Shown here piece after piece: positions 1 to 12,045 of a stretch of 64,000 nucleotides of DNA (within the stretch, counting starts at the first letter, position 1; each line of letters begins with the position of its first letter). Origin of the DNA: an uncultured Reyranella sp. (GTDB lineage Bacteria; Pseudomonadota; Alphaproteobacteria; Reyranellales; Reyranellaceae); the NCBI RefSeq assembly GCF_945957355.1, contig NZ_CAMFKM010000003.1:1-64000 (forward strand), in the 5' to 3' direction. The position numbers were made by a program, and so were the translations under genes. The notes beneath the pieces were generated by a model, which worked only from the letters and a program-made list of their open reading frames with translations, made no database searches and was not told the origin of the DNA.

Positions 1-56
1 TCCGTGAAGGCGGCCGCACCGTCGGCGCCGGCGTCGTCACCAAAGTCGTAAAGTAA
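1..56 (+). CDS. tuf: Elongation factor Tu, C-terminal end (partial)
   Basis: Only the last codons are present, running off the left edge. The readable frame ends in [15 protein letters not shown] and a TAA stop, which is the canonical C-terminus of bacterial EF-Tu, the GTPase that delivers aminoacyl-tRNA to the ribosome. Its position 28 bases upstream of rpsJ matches the usual str-S10 junction in alphaproteobacteria. Nothing can be said about the rest of the protein. Confidence 0.93.
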   Translation, partial: REGGRTVGAGVVTKVVK

Positions 57-84
57 ACGTAACCGTCGCGACAAGGCGAATACC

Positions 85-405
85 ATGGCCATGGACAACA
101 CAAACATCCGGATCCGGCTGAAGGCCTTCGATCATCGCGTGCTCGATTCGTCGACCAGCGAGATCGTGAGCACGGCCAAGCGGACGGGCGCGCAGGTGCG
201 CGGGCCCATCCCGCTGCCGACCGGGATCGAGAAGTTCACGGTCAACCGCTCGCCGCACATCGACAAGAAGTCGCGTGAGCAGTTCGAGATCCGCACGCAC
301 AAGCGCGTGCTCGATATCGTCGACCCGACGCCGCAGACGGTGGACGCGCTGATGAAGCTCGACCTCGCCTCAGGCGTGGACGTCGAGATCAAGCTCGGCG
401 CCTAG
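85..405 (+). CDS. rpsJ: 30S ribosomal protein S10
   Basis: S10 is a small-subunit head protein that also acts as NusE in antitermination complexes. The open frame gives 106 residues with the family signature around [19 protein letters not shown] and a C-terminus ending EIKLGA. The first ATG gives [13 protein letters not shown]. The second in-frame ATG, two codons on, would give the more usual [10 protein letters not shown] start, so the true start may be 91. It opens the S10 operon between tuf and rplC. Confidence 0.98.
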   Translation: MAMDNTNIRIRLKAFDHRVLDSSTSEIVSTAKRTGAQVRGPIPLPTGIEKFTVNRSPHIDKKSREQFEIRTHKRVLDIVDPTPQTVDALMKLDLASGVDVEIKLGA

Positions 406-433
406 AGCGGACCAGGAAAGAAGGAAGAAGACC

Positions 434-1156
434 ATGCGTTGCGGTCTCGTCACCCAGAAGGTCGGCATGACCCGCGTCTTCAATGACGCCGGGGAGCATG
501 TGCCCGTCACCGTTCTGAAGGTGGATCAGCTGCAGGTTGTCGCTGTCCGCTCGGAAGAGAAGGACAAGTACGTCGCCGTGCAGCTCGGCTATGGCAAGGC
601 CAAGGTGAAGAACGTGACCCAGCCGATGCGGGGTCATTTCGCCAAGGCCAAGGTCGAGCCGAAGAAGAAGCTCGTCGAGTTCCGGGTGGCCAAGGATGCC
701 GTCCTCGAAGTCGGCGCCGAGCTGGTGCCCAGCCATTTCGTGCCGGGTCAGTTCGTCGACGTCGTCGGCACCACGATCGGCCGCGGCTTCACCGGCTCGA
801 TGGTCCGCTGGAACTTCCACGGCCTCGAAGCGTCCCATGGCGTGTCGGTCTCGCACCGTTCGCATGGTTCGACCGGTAACCGCCAGGATCCCGGCCGTAC
901 GTTCCCCGGCAAGAAGATGGCCGGCCACTACGGCAGCGAGCGCGTGACCACGCAGAACCTGAAGGTCGTCGCCGTCGACGACGAGAAGGGCCTGCTGCTG
1001 GTGTCCGGTGCCGTTCCCGGCCCGGCCAACGGCTACATCATCGTCAAGGACGCCTCCAAGCGCGCCCGTCACAAGGACGCTCCGTACCCGGCCGGCCTGC
1101 GCAAGGCTGCTGCCGAGGCGGCGGCTCCGGCGGCTGATGCCGCTCCGCAGGCTTAA
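434..1156 (+). CDS. rplC: 50S ribosomal protein L3
   Basis: L3 is an early-assembly 23S rRNA-binding protein near the peptidyl transferase centre. The 240-residue product begins [16 protein letters not shown] and contains the loop region with [19 protein letters not shown], which is highly conserved in L3. The last 20 or so residues are an alanine-rich tail that is longer than in E. coli and common in alphaproteobacteria. An AGGAAAGAAGGAAG stretch upstream supplies the ribosome binding site. It is followed after 10 bases by rplD. Confidence 0.98.
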   Translation: MRCGLVTQKVGMTRVFNDAGEHVPVTVLKVDQLQVVAVRSEEKDKYVAVQLGYGKAKVKNVTQPMRGHFAKAKVEPKKKLVEFRVAKDAVLEVGAELVPSHFVPGQFVDVVGTTIGRGFTGSMVRWNFHGLEASHGVSVSHRSHGSTGNRQDPGRTFPGKKMAGHYGSERVTTQNLKVVAVDDEKGLLLVSGAVPGPANGYIIVKDASKRARHKDAPYPAGLRKAAAEAAAPAADAAPQA

Positions 1157-1166
1157 GGATCAGGTC

Positions 1167-1787
1167 ATGAAGATCGCGGTCAAGACCATCGAAGGCGGCA
1201 GCGCCGGCGAGATCGATCTCGCCGACGCCGTGTTCGCCGTCCCCGTCCGTAAGGACATCCTGCAGCGCTGCGTGGTGTGGCAGCTCTCGCGCCGCCAGCA
1301 GGGCACGCACAAGAGCAAGGGGCGCGCCGAAGTCACGGCGACGGCCAAGAAGATGTACGCCCAGAAGGGCACGGGTCGCGCCCGTCATGGCAACGAGGCG
1401 GCCCCGCAATTCCGGGGCGGCGGCAAGGCCTTCGGTCCGGTCGTGCGCAGCCATGCCAGCGACCTGCCGAAGAAGGTCCGCAAGCTCGCGCTGCGTACCG
1501 CGCTGTCGGCCAAGGCGGCCGAGGGCAAGCTGATCGTGGTCGATGCGGCTGCGTTGGCCGAGCCGAAGACTGCACAGCTCAAGGGTCACTTCGGTGCCCT
1601 GGGCGTCACCAGCGCCCTGGTGATTGGCGGTGCCGAGATCGACACTAACTTCGCCCGCGCTGCGGCCAACATTGCCCATGTCGATGTGCTGCCGCAGCAG
1701 GGCGCAAACGTCTACGACATCCTGCGCCGCGACACGCTGGTGCTCACCAAGGATGCCGTGAAGCACCTCGAGGAGCGTCTGCAATGA
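1167..1787 (+). CDS. rplD: 50S ribosomal protein L4
   Basis: L4 lines the exit tunnel and, in enterobacteria, represses its own operon. The frame is open well upstream inside rplC, but the start at ATG 1167 ([11 protein letters not shown]) gives the expected 206 residues. The core block of L4 is visible as [21 protein letters not shown] followed by the shared proline/glycine loop. The stop overlaps the start of rplW by four bases (ATGA), indicating translational coupling. Confidence 0.97.
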   Translation: MKIAVKTIEGGSAGEIDLADAVFAVPVRKDILQRCVVWQLSRRQQGTHKSKGRAEVTATAKKMYAQKGTGRARHGNEAAPQFRGGGKAFGPVVRSHASDLPKKVRKLALRTALSAKAAEGKLIVVDAAALAEPKTAQLKGHFGALGVTSALVIGGAEIDTNFARAAANIAHVDVLPQQGANVYDILRRDTLVLTKDAVKHLEERLQ

Positions 1788-2107
1788 GCGCCAAGCGCTA
1801 CATCCCGCAAACCGTCTCGCGCTCGCGCATGTACGAAGTGATTCGTGCGCCGCTGATCACCGAGAAGACGACCAACGGCTCGGAGCACAGCCAGGTGACC
1901 TTCAAGGTCGCCGCCGATGCCACCAAGCCGGAGATCAAGCAGGCCATCGAGGGTCTGTTCAAGGTCAAGGTCAAGGCGGTCAACACCGTCACGGTCAAGG
2001 GCAAGAGCAAGGTTTTCCGCGGCCGCCCCGGCCTGCGGAGCGACTGGAAGAAGGCGATCGTCTCGCTGGTCGAGGGTCACAAGATCGACGTGACCACGGG
2101 CCTGTAG
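1784..2107 (+). CDS. rplW: 50S ribosomal protein L23
   Basis: L23 sits at the tunnel exit and docks trigger factor and SRP. The product is 107 residues with the family core [11 protein letters not shown] and a C-terminal DWKKAIVSL segment. It has a 15-residue N-terminal extension before MYEVIRAPL, so an internal ATG at 1829 is an alternative start. The ATGA overlap with rplD favours the start at 1784. The next gene, rplB, follows after 16 bases. Confidence 0.96.
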   Translation: MSAKRYIPQTVSRSRMYEVIRAPLITEKTTNGSEHSQVTFKVAADATKPEIKQAIEGLFKVKVKAVNTVTVKGKSKVFRGRPGLRSDWKKAIVSLVEGHKIDVTTGL

Positions 2108-2123
2108 GACGGGAGACAGAACA

Positions 2124-2954
2124 ATGGCCTTGAAGACATACAAGCCGATCACGCCGTCGCTGCGACAGCTGGTCATCGTCGACCGTACCGGCCTCTGGAA
2201 GGGCAAGCCGGTAAAGGAACTGACGCGCGGCAAGAGCAACACCGGCGGCCGTAACAACCACGGCCACATCACCAGCCACCACATGGGTGGCGGTCACAAG
2301 CGTCGCCTGCGTCTCGTTGACTTCAAGCGCCGCAAGTTCGACGTCGTCGCGACGGTGGAGCGCCTGGAGTACGATCCGAATCGGTCGGCCTTCATCGCCC
2401 TGGTCAAGTACGCCGACGGGGAGCTGTCCTACATCCTTGCGCCGCAGCGCCTGAAGGCGGGCGACGAGGTCGTCTCGGGCGAGCGCGTCGACATCAAGCC
2501 GGGCAACGCCATGCCGCTCGCCAACATGCCGGTCGGCACGATCGTGCATAACGTCGAGCTGAAGAAGGGCCGCGGAGGCCAGCTGGCCCGTTCGGCCGGC
2601 AACTACGCCCAGCTCGTCGGCAAGGACGCGGGTTATGCCCAGATCAAGCTGAGTTCGGGCGAGCTGCGCCTGGTGCCGGGCGAGTGCCTGGCCACCGTCG
2701 GCGCGGTGTCGAACCCCGACAACCAGAACATCGTCATCGGCAAGGCTGGCCGCCAGCGCTGGCTCGGCCGCCGTCCGACCGTCCGCGGCGTCGTCATGAA
2801 CCCGGTCGATCACCCGCACGGCGGCGGCGAAGGCCGCACCTCGGGTGGCCGTCATCCGGTGACGCCGTGGGGCAAGCCGACCAAGGGTAAGAAGACACGC
2901 AAGAACAAGGCGACGGACAAGATGATTATCCGCCGCCGGCATGCGACGCGCTAG
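2124..2954 (+). CDS. rplB: 50S ribosomal protein L2
   Basis: L2 is a universally conserved protein at the subunit interface needed for peptidyl transfer. The product is 276 residues, the normal length. It starts [15 protein letters not shown] and carries the conserved C-terminal segment [18 protein letters not shown], in which the histidine near the catalytic centre is retained. The gene is preceded by GGGAGACAGAAC as a ribosome binding region and followed 10 bases later by rpsS. Confidence 0.98.
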   Translation: MALKTYKPITPSLRQLVIVDRTGLWKGKPVKELTRGKSNTGGRNNHGHITSHHMGGGHKRRLRLVDFKRRKFDVVATVERLEYDPNRSAFIALVKYADGELSYILAPQRLKAGDEVVSGERVDIKPGNAMPLANMPVGTIVHNVELKKGRGGQLARSAGNYAQLVGKDAGYAQIKLSSGELRLVPGECLATVGAVSNPDNQNIVIGKAGRQRWLGRRPTVRGVVMNPVDHPHGGGEGRTSGGRHPVTPWGKPTKGKKTRKNKATDKMIIRRRHATR

Positions 2955-2964
2955 GAGATAGACA

Positions 2965-3243
2965 GTGGCACGCTCCGTATGGAAGGGCCCCTTCGTTGAA
3001 GGCAGCCTGATCAAGAAGGCCGAGAAGTCGCGCGGCAACATCCGCAGCGAGGTGATCAAGACTTGGTCGCGTCGCTCGACGATCCTGCCGCAGTTCGTCG
3101 GCCTGACGTTCGGCGTCTACAACGGCAAGAAGTTCATCCCGGTGGCCGTCACCGAGGAAATGGTCGGTCACAAGCTCGGCGAATTCTCGCCGACCCGCAC
3201 CTTCACCGGCCATGCCGGTGACAAGAAAGTGTCGAAGGATTAA
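2965..3243 (+). CDS. rpsS: 30S ribosomal protein S19
   Basis: S19 forms a complex with S13 in the head of the small subunit and contacts the A-site tRNA. The product is 92 residues with a GTG start ([13 protein letters not shown] read with Met). The signature [16 protein letters not shown] is present. AGGAGATAGACA upstream gives a strong ribosome binding site that supports the GTG. It is followed after six bases by rplV. Confidence 0.97.
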   Translation: MARSVWKGPFVEGSLIKKAEKSRGNIRSEVIKTWSRRSTILPQFVGLTFGVYNGKKFIPVAVTEEMVGHKLGEFSPTRTFTGHAGDKKVSKD

Positions 3244-3249
3244 CGCGCG

Positions 3250-3635
3250 ATGAGCAAGCCATCCGCTCCCCGCCGTGAGGCGGACAACGAAGCCAAGGCT
3301 GTCCTGCGCGCCGTGCGCATCAGCCCGCGTAAGCTCGACCTCGTGGCCGCCACGATCCGTGGCAAGAAGGCCGCGACCGCGGTGAACGAACTCACCTTCT
3401 CCAAGAAGCGCATCGCCCGCGACGTGAAGAAGGCGCTGAATTCGGCCATCGCGAATGCCGAGAACAACCACAACCTCGATGTCGACCGTCTCGTGGTCGC
3501 CGAGGCGTCGGTTGGCAAGGGCCTGGTCATGAAGCGTTTCCAGACGCGCGGCCGCGGCCGGGCGGCCGGCATCGTCAAGCCGTTCGCTCATCTCACCATC
3601 GTGGTGCGTGAGCGCGCCGAGGCGGAGGACAAGTA

Positions 3636-3636
<1 letters not shown>
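3250..3636 (+). CDS. rplV: 50S ribosomal protein L22
   Basis: L22 helps build the exit tunnel constriction through its extended beta hairpin. The 128-residue product contains [18 protein letters not shown] at the front and the hairpin region [19 protein letters not shown], both typical. The N-terminal 15 residues before AKAVLRAVR are a short extension. Its TAA stop overlaps the ATG of rpsC by one base (TAATG). Confidence 0.97.
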
Positions 3637-4355
<719 letters not shown>

Positions 4356-4361
4356 TCCACC

Positions 4362-4781
4362 ATGCTGCAACCCAAGCGCACCAAGTACCGCAAGGCCTTC
4401 AAGGGCCGTATCAGCGGCGCTGCCAAGGGCGGCTTTAACCTCGACTTCGGCTCCTACGGGCTGAAGGCGATGGAGCCGGACCGCCTGACGGCGCGCCAGA
4501 TCGAGGCGGCCCGCCGCGCCATCACGCGTCACATGAAGCGTGCCGGCCGCGTCTGGATCCGCGTGTTTCCGGACGTGCCGGTGTCGAAGAAGCCGGCGGA
4601 AGTCCGCATGGGCTCCGGCAAGGGCGCGCCCGAATTCTGGGCGGCGCGCGTGAAGCCGGGCCGCATCCTGTTCGAGCTCGAGGGCGTGTCCGGCACGATC
4701 GCCAAGGAAGCCCTGGCGCTTGGCGCGGCCAAGCTGCCCATCAAGACCCGCTTCGTTTCCCGCGTCGGCGCCGAAGGCTGA
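4362..4781 (+). CDS. rplP: 50S ribosomal protein L16
   Basis: L16 organises the A-site tRNA region of the large subunit. The 139-residue product begins [16 protein letters not shown], the invariant start of the family. The segment [20 protein letters not shown] is intact, including the arginine that is hydroxylated in some bacteria (modification in this organism is unknown). It lies six bases after rpsC and 11 before rpmC. Confidence 0.97.
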   Translation: MLQPKRTKYRKAFKGRISGAAKGGFNLDFGSYGLKAMEPDRLTARQIEAARRAITRHMKRAGRVWIRVFPDVPVSKKPAEVRMGSGKGAPEFWAARVKPGRILFELEGVSGTIAKEALALGAAKLPIKTRFVSRVGAEG

Positions 4782-4792
4782 GGGAGAAGGAC

Positions 4793-4984
4793 ATGAAGGC
4801 CACCGATCTGCGCCCCAAGACCAAGGACGAGCTGAAGAACGAGCTCGGCAACCTTCGCAAGGAGGCGTTCAACCTGCGCTTCCAGAAGGCTGGGGGCCAG
4901 CTGCAGAAGACTTCCCGCGCGCGCCAGGTTCGTCGCGACATCGCCCGCATCAAGACGGTGCTGGGCGAAAAGGCCGCCGGTTAA
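4793..4984 (+). CDS. rpmC: 50S ribosomal protein L29
   Basis: L29 is a small two-helix hairpin protein near the tunnel exit, next to L23. The product is 63 residues, the usual size, with the core [21 protein letters not shown] followed by a second helix ending in [23 protein letters not shown] directly upstream is a good ribosome binding site. It sits in the standard L16-L29-S17 order. Confidence 0.96.
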   Translation: MKATDLRPKTKDELKNELGNLRKEAFNLRFQKAGGQLQKTSRARQVRRDIARIKTVLGEKAAG

Positions 4985-4994
4985 GGAGCACGAA

Positions 4995-5243
4995 ATGCCG
5001 AAGCGTATCCTGGAAGGCGTCATCGTCAGCGACAAGATGGACAAGACCATCGTCGTTAAGGTCGAGCGGCGCGTTCAGCACCCGATCTACAAGAAGTTCA
5101 TTCGCAAGTCGAAGAAGTACCACGCGCACGACGAAGGCAATGCCTGCAAGGGCAAGGTCGGTGAGATCGTTCGCATCCGCGAGTGCCGCCCGCTGTCCAA
5201 GACCAAGAGCTGGGAAGTTCTGGTCGAAGGCGCCAAGGCTTAA
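4995..5243 (+). CDS. rpsQ: 30S ribosomal protein S17
   Basis: S17 is a primary 16S rRNA-binding protein with an OB fold. The product is 82 residues starting [18 protein letters not shown]. The block [19 protein letters not shown] and the later [16 protein letters not shown] are typical of the family. AAGGAGCACGAA gives the ribosome binding site. Order and length are normal for the S10 operon. Confidence 0.97.
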   Translation: MPKRILEGVIVSDKMDKTIVVKVERRVQHPIYKKFIRKSKKYHAHDEGNACKGKVGEIVRIRECRPLSKTKSWEVLVEGAKA

Positions 5244-5261
5244 GCGGTCGGAGCATAAGTC

Positions 5262-5630
5262 ATGATTCAAATGCGAACCAACCTCGAGGTCGCCGACAAT
5301 TCGGGCGCCCGTCGAGTCCAGTGCATCAAGGTACTGGGGGGCTCACGCCGCAAGTACGCCAGCGTCGGCGACGTGATCGTCGTTTCGATCAAGGAAGCCA
5401 TTCCGCGCGGCAAGGTGAAGAAGGGCGAGGTGCATCGCGCCGTCGTCGTCCGCACTTCGTTCGCTCTGCGCCGCCCCGACGGCAGCGCCATCCGTTTCGA
5501 CCGCAACGCCGCCGTGCTCATCAGCAAGCAGGACGAGCCGATCGGCACTCGTATCTTCGGACCGGTGACGCGCGAGCTGCGCGCCAAGAAGTTCATGAAG
5601 ATCATCTCGCTTGCGCCTGAGGTGCTCTAG
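5262..5630 (+). CDS. rplN: 50S ribosomal protein L14
   Basis: L14 forms an inter-subunit bridge and is the target of RsfS silencing in bacteria. The product is exactly 122 residues, the family norm, with [18 protein letters not shown] at the N-terminus and the conserved middle [20 protein letters not shown]. It opens the spc section of the cluster and is followed two bases later by rplX. Confidence 0.98.
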   Translation: MIQMRTNLEVADNSGARRVQCIKVLGGSRRKYASVGDVIVVSIKEAIPRGKVKKGEVHRAVVVRTSFALRRPDGSAIRFDRNAAVLISKQDEPIGTRIFGPVTRELRAKKFMKIISLAPEVL

Positions 5631-5632
5631 CC

Positions 5633-5956
5633 ATGGCAACGAAACTCAAGATCAAGAAGGGCGACCGGGTGAAGGTCATCACCGGTGGCAGCAAGGGCAA
5701 GGTGGGCGACGTCCTCCGCGTTCTTCCCAAGGAGAACAGGGTAGTCGTTTCCGGCGTGAACATGATCAAGCGCCACACCAAGCCGAGCCGTGCGGAAGCC
5801 GGCGGTATCATCGAACGCGAGGCCACGATCCACGTCTCCAACGTGGCCCTGCTGGATCCCAAATCGGACAAGCCGACGAAGGTCGGGTTCCGGTTCCTGG
5901 AAGACGGCCGCAAGGTGCGCGTTGCGCGCGCCTCCGGCGAGACCATCGACCGTTAG
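5633..5956 (+). CDS. rplX: 50S ribosomal protein L24
   Basis: L24 initiates large-subunit assembly and sits by the tunnel exit. The 107-residue product contains a KOW motif ([20 protein letters not shown]) at residues 8-27 and the following [10 protein letters not shown] segment. It starts two bases after the rplN stop, so the two are probably translated by the same ribosomes. rplE follows after 11 bases. Confidence 0.97.
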   Translation: MATKLKIKKGDRVKVITGGSKGKVGDVLRVLPKENRVVVSGVNMIKRHTKPSRAEAGGIIEREATIHVSNVALLDPKSDKPTKVGFRFLEDGRKVRVARASGETIDR

Positions 5957-5967
5957 GAGAACGGGCC

Positions 5968-6510
5968 ATGCCCGCGCGTCTGCAAGAGCACTACACAAAG
6001 ACCGTGCGCGAAGCGCTCACGAAGGAGTTCTCCTACCAGAACCCCTTCGAGGTGCCGAAGCTCGATAAGATCGTCATCAACATGGGCGTCGGCGAGGCGG
6101 TCAACGACCGCAAGGCCGTCGACGGTGCCGTGGCCGACCTGACGGCGATCACCGGCCAGAAGCCGGTGATCACCCGGTCGCGCAAGTCGATCGCGACGTT
6201 CAAGTTGCGTGAAGGCATGGCGATCGGCGCCAAGGTCACGCTGCGCCGCGACCGGATGTACGAATTCATCGATCGCCTGATCAACATCGCCCTGCCGCGC
6301 GTCCGCGATTTCCGCGGCCTGAACGGCAAGTCGTTCGACGGCAATGGCAACTACGCCATGGGCCTGAAGGAGCAGATCGTGTTCCCCGAGATCGACTACG
6401 ACAAGGTCGACCAGGTGCGCGGTATGGACATCATCATCTGCACGTCGGCGAAGACGGACGCGGAAGCCAGGTCGCTTCTCCGCGCTTTCAACTTCCCGTT
6501 CGTGAACTGA
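5968..6510 (+). CDS. rplE: 50S ribosomal protein L5
   Basis: L5 binds 5S rRNA and contacts P-site tRNA. The frame is open upstream through rplX, but ATG 5968 after TAGGAGAACGGGCC is the proper start, giving 180 residues ([17 protein letters not shown]). The signature region [18 protein letters not shown] and the C-terminal FNFPFVN are present. Nothing unusual was seen. Confidence 0.97.
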   Translation: MPARLQEHYTKTVREALTKEFSYQNPFEVPKLDKIVINMGVGEAVNDRKAVDGAVADLTAITGQKPVITRSRKSIATFKLREGMAIGAKVTLRRDRMYEFIDRLINIALPRVRDFRGLNGKSFDGNGNYAMGLKEQIVFPEIDYDKVDQVRGMDIIICTSAKTDAEARSLLRAFNFPFVN

Positions 6511-6524
6511 GGCCGGAGAAACAC

Positions 6525-6830
6525 ATGGCCAAGACGAGTTCGGTCGAGAAGAACAACCGGCGCGCAAAGATGGCGAAGCAATTCGCTGCCAAGCGCGCCA
6601 AGCTGAAGGCGATGGCCGTCGACGACAAGTTGACGCCGGAAGAGCGCTTCGGGGCCCGCCTCAAGCTGGCCGACCTGCCGCGCAATTCCTCGCCGACGCG
6701 CATTCGCAACCGGTGCGAACTCACGGGCCGTCCGCGGGCCGTGTACCGCAAGTTCAAGCTGTCGCGCGTTGCGCTGCGTCAGCTGGCGTCGCTGGGCGCT
6801 CTGCCCGGCGTCGTGAAGTCGAGCTGGTAA
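6525..6830 (+). CDS. rpsN: 30S ribosomal protein S14
   Basis: S14 is a head protein of the small subunit. The 101-residue product is the long, zinc-independent form: it lacks the paired CxxC motifs of the short zinc form and has a single cysteine in [10 protein letters not shown]. The C-terminus LPGVVKSSW is characteristic. It sits 14 bases after rplE and 16 before rpsH. Confidence 0.97.
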   Translation: MAKTSSVEKNNRRAKMAKQFAAKRAKLKAMAVDDKLTPEERFGARLKLADLPRNSSPTRIRNRCELTGRPRAVYRKFKLSRVALRQLASLGALPGVVKSSW

Positions 6831-6846
6831 ACGGGGACCGTAGACC

Positions 6847-7245
6847 ATGGCGATGACAGATCCCGTCGGCGATTTGCTGACCCGCATCCGCAACGGCCAG
6901 TCGGCGCGCCTCGACAGCGTGACCGCCCCGGCTTCGCGGCTCCGGTCGAGTGTTCTCGATGTGCTCCAGCGTGAGGGTTATATCCGCGGCTGGTTCGAGG
7001 AAGAACTGCGCCCCGGCGTCAGGGAGCTCCGCATCGAGCTCAAGTATGACAACGGCCGTCCGGTCATAAAGGAGATCAAGCGCGTCTCCACCCCGGGCCG
7101 TCGCGTCTACTCCAAGATCCGCGAGCTGCCGCGCCACTTCAATGGTCTCGGCATCTCGATCCTGTCCACGCCGCGCGGTGTCATGTCCGACGCCGAGGCG
7201 CGGGCCGCCAATGTCGGCGGCGAAGTCATCTGCAAGGTGTTCTGA
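6847..7245 (+). CDS. rpsH: 30S ribosomal protein S8
   Basis: S8 binds the central domain of 16S rRNA and in E. coli represses the spc operon. The product is 132 residues, beginning MAMTDPVGDLLTRIRNGQ. The C-terminal signature GLGISILSTPRGVMSDAEAR is intact. The stop is two bases before the start of rplF. No obvious repressor-binding structure was identified upstream. Confidence 0.97.
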   Translation: MAMTDPVGDLLTRIRNGQSARLDSVTAPASRLRSSVLDVLQREGYIRGWFEEELRPGVRELRIELKYDNGRPVIKEIKRVSTPGRRVYSKIRELPRHFNGLGISILSTPRGVMSDAEARAANVGGEVICKVF

Positions 7246-7247
7246 CC

Positions 7248-7781
7248 ATGTCGCGCGTCGGCAAAAATCCGGTCGCCATCCCGGCCGGTGTCACCATCGA
7301 GCTCAAAGGCCAGCACCTCAAGGCCAAGGGCAAGCGGGGCGAACTCGAACTCACGGTCCATGACGACGTCACCGTCGCCAAGGAGGCCGAGGGTCTCGTC
7401 TTCAAGCCGCGCAACGACAGCCGCCGCGCCCGCATGCAGTGGGGCACGGCGCGCAACCTGGCGAGCAACGTCGTCCGCGGCGTGTCCGACGGGTTCACCA
7501 TCAACCTCGAGATCAACGGCGTCGGTTACCGCGCCGCGGCCGATGCCAAGATGCTGAAGATGCAGCTCGGCTTCAGCCACGATGTCGAGATCCCCATTCC
7601 GGCCGGCATCCAGATCAAGGCGGTCAAGCCGACCGAGATCGAGATTTCGGGCTCCGATCGTCAGCGCGTCGGCCAGATTGCGGCGGAAATCCGCAGCCTG
7701 CGTCCGCCCGAGCCCTACAAGGGCAAGGGCATCAAGTACTCGACCGAGACGATCCGGCGCAAGGAAGGCAAGAAGAAGTAG
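7248..7781 (+). CDS. rplF: 50S ribosomal protein L6
   Basis: L6 lies at the base of the L7/L12 stalk near the factor-binding site. The 177-residue product begins [15 protein letters not shown] and carries the two related alpha/beta repeats. The C-terminal signature [21 protein letters not shown] is complete. It follows rpsH after two bases and precedes rplR by 13. Confidence 0.97.
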   Translation: MSRVGKNPVAIPAGVTIELKGQHLKAKGKRGELELTVHDDVTVAKEAEGLVFKPRNDSRRARMQWGTARNLASNVVRGVSDGFTINLEINGVGYRAAADAKMLKMQLGFSHDVEIPIPAGIQIKAVKPTEIEISGSDRQRVGQIAAEIRSLRPPEPYKGKGIKYSTETIRRKEGKKK

Positions 7782-7794
7782 AGGCGAGAGAATC

Positions 7795-8157
7795 ATGTCC
7801 GACCGCAATGCTCTTTTCGCCCGTCGCCAGCGGCGCACGCGCTACGCGCTGCGCCAGGCCAGCAACGGCCGCCCGCGCCTCAGCGTCTTCCGCTCGGGCA
7901 AGCACATCTACGCCCAGGTCATCGACGACCGCCAGGGCGTGACCCTGGCTGCCGCGTCGACGCTGGACAAGGATGTCCGGGGCTCGCTCAAGACCGGCGC
8001 CGACAAGGGCGCCGCTGCCGAAGTCGGCAAGCTGATCGCCGCCCGTGCCGTCGCGGCCGGGGTCAAGGAAGTCATCTTCGACCGCGGTGGCTACACGTAT
8101 CACGGCCGCGTTGCTGCGCTGGCCAATGCCGCCCGTGAGGGCGGCCTGTCGTTCTGA
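7795..8157 (+). CDS. rplR: 50S ribosomal protein L18
   Basis: L18 binds 5S rRNA together with L5. The reading frame is open well upstream inside rplF, but ATG 7795 after GAGGCGAGAGAATC gives the normal 120 residues starting [20 protein letters not shown]. The core [19 protein letters not shown] and the end [20 protein letters not shown] are typical of the family. Confidence 0.97.
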   Translation: MSDRNALFARRQRRTRYALRQASNGRPRLSVFRSGKHIYAQVIDDRQGVTLAAASTLDKDVRGSLKTGADKGAAAEVGKLIAARAVAAGVKEVIFDRGGYTYHGRVAALANAAREGGLSF

Positions 8158-8171
8158 TCGGGAGTTAGACC

Positions 8172-8762
8172 ATGGCTCGTTCACCCGGTGGTTCCGGCCG
8201 TTCCCCGCGCGATCGCGATCGGCCCCGTGACCGCGACCGCGACGAGGAAAATGAACTGACCGACAAGCTGGTCACGATCAATCGCGTCGCGAAGGTCGTG
8301 AAGGGAGGTCGACGCTTCGCCTTTGCCGCCATCGTCGTCGTTGGCGACCAGCGTGGCCGCGTCGGTCATGGCGCCGGCAAGGCGCGCGAAGTCCCCGAGG
8401 CGATCCGCAAGGCGACGGAAGCGGCCAAGCGCGGCCTGATCCGCGTGCCGCTGCGCGACGGCCGCACGCTGCATCACGATGTGAAGGGGCGCTTCGGCGC
8501 CGGCAAGGTGACGCTGCGCGCCGCCCCGGCCGGTACCGGCATCATCGCCGGCGGTCCGATGCGCGCCATCTTCGAGACGTTGGGTATCAAGGACATCGTC
8601 GCCAAGTCGGTCGGCACGTCCAACCCGCACAACATGATCAAGGCAACCTTTAAGGCCCTGGATCAGCTCAACTCGCCGCGCATGGTCGCGACGCGTCGCG
8701 GCAAGAAGGTCGGTGACCTGCTCGGCCGCCGCGACGAGACCACCGCCGAGGCGGCGGCTTAA
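8172..8762 (+). CDS. rpsE: 30S ribosomal protein S5
   Basis: S5 is involved in decoding fidelity and mRNA unwinding at the entry site. The product is 196 residues. The conserved body starts at [20 protein letters not shown] and includes [17 protein letters not shown]. The first 28 residues are an unusual arginine/aspartate-rich low-complexity tail (repeated [12 protein letters not shown] units), longer and more charged than in E. coli but seen in alphaproteobacterial S5 proteins. Confidence 0.97.
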   Translation: MARSPGGSGRSPRDRDRPRDRDRDEENELTDKLVTINRVAKVVKGGRRFAFAAIVVVGDQRGRVGHGAGKAREVPEAIRKATEAAKRGLIRVPLRDGRTLHHDVKGRFGAGKVTLRAAPAGTGIIAGGPMRAIFETLGIKDIVAKSVGTSNPHNMIKATFKALDQLNSPRMVATRRGKKVGDLLGRRDETTAEAAA

Positions 8763-8773
8763 GGAACCGGACC

Positions 8774-8968
8774 ATGGCCCAGGGCAAGACCATCAAGATC
8801 ACGCAGACCGGCAGCCATATCGGCCGCACGGACGATCAGCGCGCGACGCTGATCGGCCTGGGTCTGAACAAGCGTCATCGCACCCGCGAACTCGTGGATA
8901 GCCCCGAGGTTCGCGGCATGATCAACAAGGTGCGCCATCTCGTGCGCGTCGAAGAGGAAGCCCGCTAG
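8774..8968 (+). CDS. rpmD: 50S ribosomal protein L30
   Basis: L30 is a small large-subunit protein. The 64-residue product has the core [23 protein letters not shown] and the following [13 protein letters not shown] segment, which define the bacterial L30 family. It lies between rpsE and rplO as expected. AAGGAACCGGACC precedes the start. Confidence 0.96.
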   Translation: MAQGKTIKITQTGSHIGRTDDQRATLIGLGLNKRHRTRELVDSPEVRGMINKVRHLVRVEEEAR

Positions 8969-9001
8969 GCCCCGTAGGCCGCGGCGCAGAGGTAGAAGAC
9001 C

Positions 9002-9481
9002 ATGAGACTGAACCAGATCTCCGACAATCCGGGCGCCCGCAAGGGGCGCATGCGCGTCGGCCGCGGTATCGGCTCCGGCAAGGGCAAGACCGCGGGCCGC
9101 GGCGTCAAGGGCCAGAAGTCGCGTACCGGCGTGGCCATCAAGGGCTTCGAGGGCGGCCAGATGCCGCTCTACCGCCGTATCCCGAAGCGCGGTTTCCGTC
9201 CGCCGCACCAGAAGACCTACCAGGTCGTCAATCTCGGTACGCTGCAGAAGGCGATCGACGACAAGAAGCTCGACGCGGCCAAGGTGATTGACGCCGAGGC
9301 GATGCTGGCGGCTGGCCTGTTCAAGAACGCCGCGGATGGTGTCCGCCTCCTTGGCAAGGGCGAGCTCAAGGCCAAGATCGAAGTGAAGGTTGCGGGCGCC
9401 TCGGCGTCGGCGATCGCCGCAGTCGAGAAGGCAGGCGGCAAGGTCGAGCTGCCGCCCAAGCCCGTGGCCGAAGCGGCCTGA
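9002..9481 (+). CDS. rplO: 50S ribosomal protein L15
   Basis: L15 is a late-assembly large-subunit protein. The 159-residue product begins [20 protein letters not shown] with the glycine/arginine-rich N-terminal loop and the signature [19 protein letters not shown]. The C-terminal half ends in an alanine/proline-rich stretch. A 59-base gap separates it from secY, slightly longer than most gaps in this cluster. Confidence 0.97.
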   Translation: MRLNQISDNPGARKGRMRVGRGIGSGKGKTAGRGVKGQKSRTGVAIKGFEGGQMPLYRRIPKRGFRPPHQKTYQVVNLGTLQKAIDDKKLDAAKVIDAEAMLAAGLFKNAADGVRLLGKGELKAKIEVKVAGASASAIAAVEKAGGKVELPPKPVAEAA

Positions 9482-9540
9482 GCCGGACGGCGTCAACGGG
9501 GGCGTCGCTTCCCCCTGGTGTCGTTCACGCGTGAGGTTTC

Positions 9541-10880
<1,340 letters not shown>

Positions 10881-10884
<4 letters not shown>

Positions 10885-11531
10885 ACATCATCCTTCTGGG
10901 ACCGCCGGGCGCCGGCAAGGGGACTCAAGCGCAGCGGCTGCAGCAGGAGCGGGGGCTGATCCAGCTCTCGACCGGCGACATGTTGCGCGCAGCGGTCGCC
11001 TCGGGCAGCGAGCTCGGCCAAAAGGCCAAGGGCATCATGGAGCGGGGCGAGCTGGTTCCCGACGAGTTGATGGTCGGCCTGATCAAGGACCGGATCGCCC
11101 AGCCGGACTGCGCCAAGGGGTTCATTCTGGACGGTTTCCCGCGCACCGAGGCCCAGGCCAGGGCGCTGGACAAGATGCTGGCCGAAGCGAGCAAGAAGCT
11201 CGACCGGGTGATCGAGATGGAGGTCGACGAGAAGGCGCTGACCGAGCGCATCGTTGGCCGGTTCTCCTGCGCCAAATGCGGCGCGGGTTACCACGACAAG
11301 TTCAAGCGGCCGAAGGTCGATGGAGTCTGCGACGTATGCGGCTCTACCGATTTTGCCCGCCGCAAGGACGATAATGCAGAGACTATGAAGACTCGCATGG
11401 CCGCCTACAGGGCTCAGACTGAGCCCTTGCTGCCCTACTACAGCGCCCGCGGGGTGTTGCGGAAGGTCGACGGGATGGCCGCGATGGACGAGGTTTACCG
11501 CCAGATCTCGGAGGTTTTGGCGGGGACTTGA
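10881..11531 (+). CDS. adk: Adenylate kinase with zinc-type LID
   Basis: Adenylate kinase interconverts ATP, ADP and AMP. The 216-residue product has the P-loop GPPGAGKGT at residues 7-15, the AMP-binding LDGFPRTEAQA segment and a long LID domain. The LID carries four cysteines as CAKC and CDVC about 20 residues apart, the pattern of the zinc-binding LID rather than the hydrogen-bonded LID of E. coli. The secY-adk junction is normal for this class, and no infA or rpmJ follows. Confidence 0.97.
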
Positions 11532-11546
11532 CAAGGGTGAGTTCCA

Positions 11547-11574
11547 TTGACTCGGGGGCGCGGATACCTATAAT
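11547..11574 (+). promoter_or_regulatory. Sigma-70-type promoter for rpsM-rpsK-rpoA-rplQ
   Basis: A TTGACT hexamer at 11547-11552 and a perfect TATAAT at 11569-11574 are separated by 16 bases in the 121-base gap between adk and rpsM. A second TTGACA at 11528-11533 is too far from this -10 box. This would give the alpha operon its own promoter in addition to read-through from the upstream cluster. No transcript data are available. Confidence 0.7.
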
Positions 11575-11652
11575 CGCGCGCTTTTCCGGGGCCAGCGGAA
11601 CATGTGACGGGCGCGCGCGAGCGCGCCATAAGTCTTTGAAGGAGTTGGGACT

Positions 11653-12030
11653 TTGGCTCGTATAGCCGGTGTGAACATTCCGACCGCCAAGCGTGTGGTG
11701 ATCGGGCTTCAATACATCCACGGGATCGGTGCGGCGAAAGCCAAGGAGATCTGTGGAAAAGTTGGGATCGACGAGTCGCGCCGCGTGAATACGCTGAGCG
11801 ACGACGAGGTCATCCGCATTCGCGAGACCATCGACCGCGACTACACGGTCGAGGGCGACCTGCGTCGTGAAGTGGCGATGAATATCAAGCGCCTGATGGA
11901 CCTCGCCTGCTATCGCGGCCTGCGCCATCGCCGCGGCCTGCCGGTCCACGGCCAGCGCACGCATACCAATGCGCGCACCCGCAAGGGGCCGGCCAAGCCG
12001 ATCGCCGGCAAGAAAAAAGTGACGAAGTAA
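11653..12030 (+). CDS. rpsM: 30S ribosomal protein S13
   Basis: S13 contacts the P-site tRNA and makes inter-subunit bridges. The product is 125 residues, starting at a TTG codon (read as [15 protein letters not shown]) preceded by AAGGAGTTGGGAC. No in-frame ATG lies near the conserved N-terminus. The signature [20 protein letters not shown] is complete. It begins the alpha section, downstream of the TATAAT promoter. Confidence 0.97.
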   Translation: MARIAGVNIPTAKRVVIGLQYIHGIGAAKAKEICGKVGIDESRRVNTLSDDEVIRIRETIDRDYTVEGDLRREVAMNIKRLMDLACYRGLRHRRGLPVHGQRTHTNARTRKGPAKPIAGKKKVTK

Positions 12031-12045
12031 GAGGGGATCAGGGTC